42,034 nt of DNA, taken from the NCBI GenBank assembly GCA_021798195.1, contig JAJZYH010000014.1, positions 1 through 42,034 of the forward strand, in the 5' to 3' direction. The DNA comes from Thermoplasmata archaeon. GTDB lineage: Archaea; Thermoplasmatota; Thermoplasmata; Lutacidiplasmatales; UBA184. The stretch's first letter is position 1. Every line of letters begins with the position of its first letter. A program made the translations under genes and the position numbers. The notes below the pieces were generated by a model. The model did not search any database and was not told the DNA's origin. It saw nothing but the letters and a program-made list of their open reading frames with translations. Shown here piece by piece: positions 39,026 to 42,034 of this stretch.

Positions 39026-41806
39026 ATGGCCCGTCGTCCAATCCCGCAGAAGACCCCTCCGACGGGCGCCGGGCGGTCCGGCGAACCCCGCAAGAACCCT
39101 TCCTCGACACCCAGTGACCCGGGCCGGGCGGGGGGGAGACCTCCTCCCTCCCGACGGGCATCCCCCTTCGTACCCACCATCGGGGACGTGACCCGGGCCC
39201 GGGAGGAGGCCCTCCTCCAGTTGCGCCTGGGCCGCCAGGCCCTCTATCTGGGTCTCCTCGTGGGGGCCGTGCTCTTCGTGGATTCCTACCTCTCCCTCCT
39301 CTTGGAGACCACGGGCCTCCTCAACGAGGGGCAGGTGCTGCTCCGGCAGTCCCTCCCCTTGCTTGTCCCCGTGTTCGCCGCGGCCTTCCTGTCCGTGGCG
39401 CTCTTCTTCGAGAAGCTGGAACCCTACGGCTTCTGGCCCTTCGAGCCCCACTTCGCCGTGACGGTGGCCTCCGTCCCCCTCTCCCTGGCACTGGCATCCC
39501 TCTACCTCCTCCACCTCCTCCATTTCGGTCCGGACCTCATCCAGGCGTCCCTCCCCTGGACCTACCCCCTCGCCATGGCCGCCATCTCCCTCCCGCTGGT
39601 GGGCTTGGGGCTCACCTGGAGGGGAAGCGCCCCCCGGAAGATCGCGAGCCTCGTGCTGGCGGCCCTTCCCGTCGCCCTCTTCTTCCCCATCGATCTCGCC
39701 CTGGGACGGATCTCCTTCGACCTCGTCCTCGCCGTGTCCTTCTCGGGGGAGGCGTTCCTCACCATTGCGGCGGGGGCCATCCTCCACCTCATGGCCACGG
39801 CCACGCGGGCCCAGGAGCGGGAGGTGGTGGCGGGGGGGCACGAGAAGCTCTTCCAGATCTCCGCCGATCTCTCCAACCGCGCCGAAGCGCTCAACTTCCG
39901 CGAGGAATCCCTCCTCCGACGGGAGTCCGACGTGGCCTCCCAGGAGTCGGACCTCCAGGAACGGTCCCGCCTCCTGGAGGAGCGGCGTCGGGAGCTGGAC
40001 ACCCTCGAGGCCCACCTCCGGGGCCGGGGAACGGAGCTCCTCACCCGGGAGCGGGAGCTCATCCCCCGACAGGCTGCGGTGGAAGCCCAGGCGGAGTCCC
40101 TCACCCTGGAGAAGTCCCGCCTCGTGGATCGGCTCAAGGACCTCGAGGGATCCCTCCGGCAGCTGGCCGAACGGGAGAAGACACTGCTCACTCGGGAACA
40201 GGCGGTCCGCCAATCGGAGGTGGAGAACCAGGCCCGATCGGCGGAGATCGCCCGCCTCCGGGAGCAGCTCAAGGCCGCGGACGCCGAGGCACGACGCCGG
40301 CTCGAGGAGGCAGAGACCCGGCTCGGCCAGGCGATGCAGAAGGAAGCGGAGGTGCGCGCCCAGCTCTCCGTCTCCGAGGTTCCCGTCGCGATGCGGGCCA
40401 ACCTCCTGGTCCGGGAGCAGAGCCTGGGCAGCCGGGAGGCCAACCTGGAACTGGCCGAGAAGCGCCTTGCCGAGGACCGCACGGCGCTGGGGGAGAAGAC
40501 CCAGGCGCTGGAGAACGCCCGTGCGGCCCTCCGGAAGGAGACCGCTACGCTTTCGGAACGGCAGGCCGCATTGTCTACCCGGGAGGCGTCCCTCGCCGCC
40601 AAGGAACGGGAGGTGGAAGTGCAGACCAACCTCCTCAAGGCGGCCACCCAGCGCCACGAGGACGAGATCCGCAAGTACTACGATCTCACCCGGACGCTCA
40701 GAACCACTGAGGGGGAAGCGGCGCTCCGGGTGAGCGAACTCAAGGCGCGCGAAGAGACGCTGTCCCAGCGGGAGTCCCGGATCGCCGCCCGGGAGGGCGA
40801 GGTCCGATCTCTGTGGGAATCGCTCCGGCGCCGGGAGGCGGAACTGGAATCGCGAAGAGCCCTCCTGGAAGGGAGGGAGGCGGCCCTCCGGCTCCGGGAG
40901 GCCCGGGAGTCCCCCGGAGGGGCCTCCACGTCGCGGATCCCCTCTTCGCCGGCGGCTTCCTCGGGAACTGCCACCACGGTCCCCAGTTCCCCTGGGTCCA
41001 GCCGGGGGGGACCCCCTTCACCGTCCCGCCCCCTCGGGAGCCCGCTACTCCCTGCTCCCCCGGCTCCCTCCCGGGATCGTGTGCCCACCGGGACCCAAAG
41101 GCTCGATGAGCTGCTCCAGGGAGGGCTCCCCCCCCGCTCCCACCTCGCTCTCGTGGGTCCGGCGTTCACCGGCAAGGAGATCCTCCTCTACGGGTTCGTG
41201 GCGGAAGGGCTCCGGAAGGGGCAGCCCGCACTGGTCATCGCCGCGTCCCGGGCTCCCCGGGAGGTGGCCCAGGAGATGGGCGTCATCCTGCCCTCCCTCG
41301 TGGAGTACGAGCAGGCCGGTCTCCTGCGCTGGATCGACGCGTCCACCCGCGACCTTACGGCCCTCCCTGCGGAGACGCGGAGCCTCCGGGGGATCACCGT
41401 GGAAGGCCCCGGGGATTACACCGGCATCCTGCAGGGGGTGAGCCGGTTGATCCGGGAACTGGAGCCCCGGGGAACGCCCGTTCGGGTCGCCTACCTCTCC
41501 CTCTCCGCCTCGTTGACCCAGAAGGAAGATCGGCCCGCGTTCGCTTTCCTGCAGAACCTCGTGGGGATACTCAAGGTGAAGGACGTGGTGGGCGCCTATT
41601 CCGTGGACCAGGGGGTCCACGGCGAGCAGCAACTGGAAGCCATCCAGACCCGGATGGACGGAAGCCTCCTGTTCAAGGCCGAGGGAGGGAAGAACTTCCT
41701 CTCCGTGGTGGGGCTGGGAGACATCCCGACCCGGACGTGGGTGGAGTATCGCTTCACCCAGAGAGGGCTCACCCTGGGGAGCTTCTCCCTGGAGAGGATC
41801 CGCTAG
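39026..41806 (+). CDS. Membrane-coiled-coil-KaiC-like fusion protein
   Basis: A 926-residue protein in four parts. About 50 disordered residues; about six membrane helices (roughly 65-260); a very long charged helix (about 265-635) in which R-E and L-E-x-R pairs recur at short intervals, a strong coiled coil; a Pro/Ser linker; and a RecA/KaiC-like domain (about 685-926) starting VPTGTQRLDELLQGGLPP. Its P-loop, GPAFTGKE (711-718), ends in Glu (E718) where Thr or Ser normally holds magnesium, so classical ATP hydrolysis is doubtful; related archaeal KaiC-like proteins may share this. It may be a membrane-anchored sensor or scaffold. The preceding pseudo-receiver is a plausible partner. The stop shares CTAG with the convergent tpiA. 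Confidence 0.87.
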   Translation: MARRPIPQKTPPTGAGRSGEPRKNPSSTPSDPGRAGGRPPPSRRASPFVPTIGDVTRAREEALLQLRLGRQALYLGLLVGAVLFVDSYLSLLLETTGLLNEGQVLLRQSLPLLVPVFAAAFLSVALFFEKLEPYGFWPFEPHFAVTVASVPLSLALASLYLLHLLHFGPDLIQASLPWTYPLAMAAISLPLVGLGLTWRGSAPRKIASLVLAALPVALFFPIDLALGRISFDLVLAVSFSGEAFLTIAAGAILHLMATATRAQEREVVAGGHEKLFQISADLSNRAEALNFREESLLRRESDVASQESDLQERSRLLEERRRELDTLEAHLRGRGTELLTRERELIPRQAAVEAQAESLTLEKSRLVDRLKDLEGSLRQLAEREKTLLTREQAVRQSEVENQARSAEIARLREQLKAADAEARRRLEEAETRLGQAMQKEAEVRAQLSVSEVPVAMRANLLVREQSLGSREANLELAEKRLAEDRTALGEKTQALENARAALRKETATLSERQAALSTREASLAAKEREVEVQTNLLKAATQRHEDEIRKYYDLTRTLRTTEGEAALRVSELKAREETLSQRESRIAAREGEVRSLWESLRRREAELESRRALLEGREAALRLREARESPGGASTSRIPSSPAASSGTATTVPSSPGSSRGGPPSPSRPLGSPLLPAPPAPSRDRVPTGTQRLDELLQGGLPPRSHLALVGPAFTGKEILLYGFVAEGLRKGQPALVIAASRAPREVAQEMGVILPSLVEYEQAGLLRWIDASTRDLTALPAETRSLRGITVEGPGDYTGILQGVSRLIRELEPRGTPVRVAYLSLSASLTQKEDRPAFAFLQNLVGILKVKDVVGAYSVDQGVHGEQQLEAIQTRMDGSLLFKAEGGKNFLSVVGLGDIPTRTWVEYRFTQRGLTLGSFSLERIR

Positions 41807-42034
41807 GGGATCGCCCGACCCCCACGCCCCGGGGGTCTCCGGAATCCCCGGAGGAGGGTCCGGGCCACACCCGCCGGGTCCGCGGCGAGGGCCACGGAAC
41901 TGGCCACGAGCACGCCGTCGGACCCGAGCTCCAGCGCCCGCCGCACGTCGCGCTCGTCCTGGATGCCTGCTCCGCAGAGGACCCGGGTGCGGGGCGAGAC
42001 GCGGCGGACCGCCCGCACCGCCTCCTGGATCACC
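41803..42034 (-). CDS. tpiA: Triosephosphate isomerase, 3' part (cut by window edge)
   Basis: The C-terminal 77 residues or so of an archaeal TIM, which interconverts dihydroxyacetone phosphate and glyceraldehyde-3-phosphate. The visible motifs are VLCGAGI (phosphate-binding, as in archaeal TIM) and GSDGVLVASSVALAADP, the C-terminal phosphate loop. The archaeal family is about 220-230 residues, so roughly two thirds lies past the window edge. The last 15 residues, rich in Arg/Gly/Pro, extend beyond the typical end. It is convergent with the KaiC-like gene and their stop codons overlap in CTAG. Confidence 0.88.
   Translation of the reverse strand, partial: VIQEAVRAVRRVSPRTRVLCGAGIQDERDVRRALELGSDGVLVASSVALAADPAGVARTLLRGFRRPPGRGGRAIP

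Noticed and set aside
1-42034. Mobile elements, CRISPR arrays, rRNA genes
   Set aside because: No transposase or integrase motifs, no regularly spaced direct repeats and no rRNA-like segments were found. Reading by eye can miss short degenerate remnants.

Overview
This 42 kb window is very GC-rich and almost fully coding, and it reads as archaeal. It encodes an archaeal Sec61 beta subunit, Taw1 (wyosine tRNA synthase), the archaeal Trm-G10 methyltransferase, an archaeal-type CoaD (PPAT), a Mut7-C protein, a DUF2116 zinc-ribbon protein and an archaeal triosephosphate isomerase. Many genes have a TATA-like box about 25-30 bases before the start codon, as expected for leaderless archaeal mRNAs, and several of these starts are GTG or TTG. 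A TPP riboswitch is present; in archaea these are known mainly from Thermoplasmata. The best guess is a high-GC Thermoplasmatota lineage, possibly from soil or an acidic site (a plasma-membrane-type H+-ATPase is encoded). The lineage is an inference, not read directly. I see no rRNA, CRISPR array, insertion sequence or prophage.

Layout. 1-904 (minus): two coupled membrane/secreted proteins, the first cut by the window edge. 905-1612: a non-coding stretch with a 16-bp palindrome. 1613-7059 (plus): universal stress protein, P-type H+-ATPase, lipoamide-dehydrogenase-like flavoprotein, EamA transporter. 7245-8819: response regulator and an ACT-domain protein. 8915-14853: arginine operon argC-J-B-G-H with overlapping genes, then Sec61 beta. 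15049-17535 (minus): taw1 and a phosphoglucosamine-mutase-like gene. 17610-19303 (plus): Mut7-C protein and trmG10, running into the 3' end of a site-2 protease operon (19218-21148, minus). 21179-24449 (minus): galU-uxs-ugd, a route from glucose-1-phosphate to UDP-glucuronate and UDP-xylose.

24534-30907 (minus) holds the most unusual block: a vWA protein, a large P-loop GTPase and a 650-residue protein with a coiled-coil tail, tightly coupled and followed by a zinc-ribbon membrane protein and a CoaD-NTPase fusion. The vWA/GTPase/partner trio resembles in outline the GTPase-centred regulatory or conflict systems of multicellular bacteria and is the best candidate for an undescribed system. 31043-34283: pirin, tRNA-Arg(CCU), a methyltransferase and an AIR-synthase-like protein. 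34346-38473 (plus): TPP riboswitch and a thiamine-type ABC importer (binding protein, fused permease, ATPase). 38502-41806: a degenerate receiver protein and a membrane protein with a roughly 370-residue coiled coil and a KaiC-like domain whose P-loop is altered. The window ends in the 3' part of tpiA, which shares a CTAG stop with its convergent neighbour.
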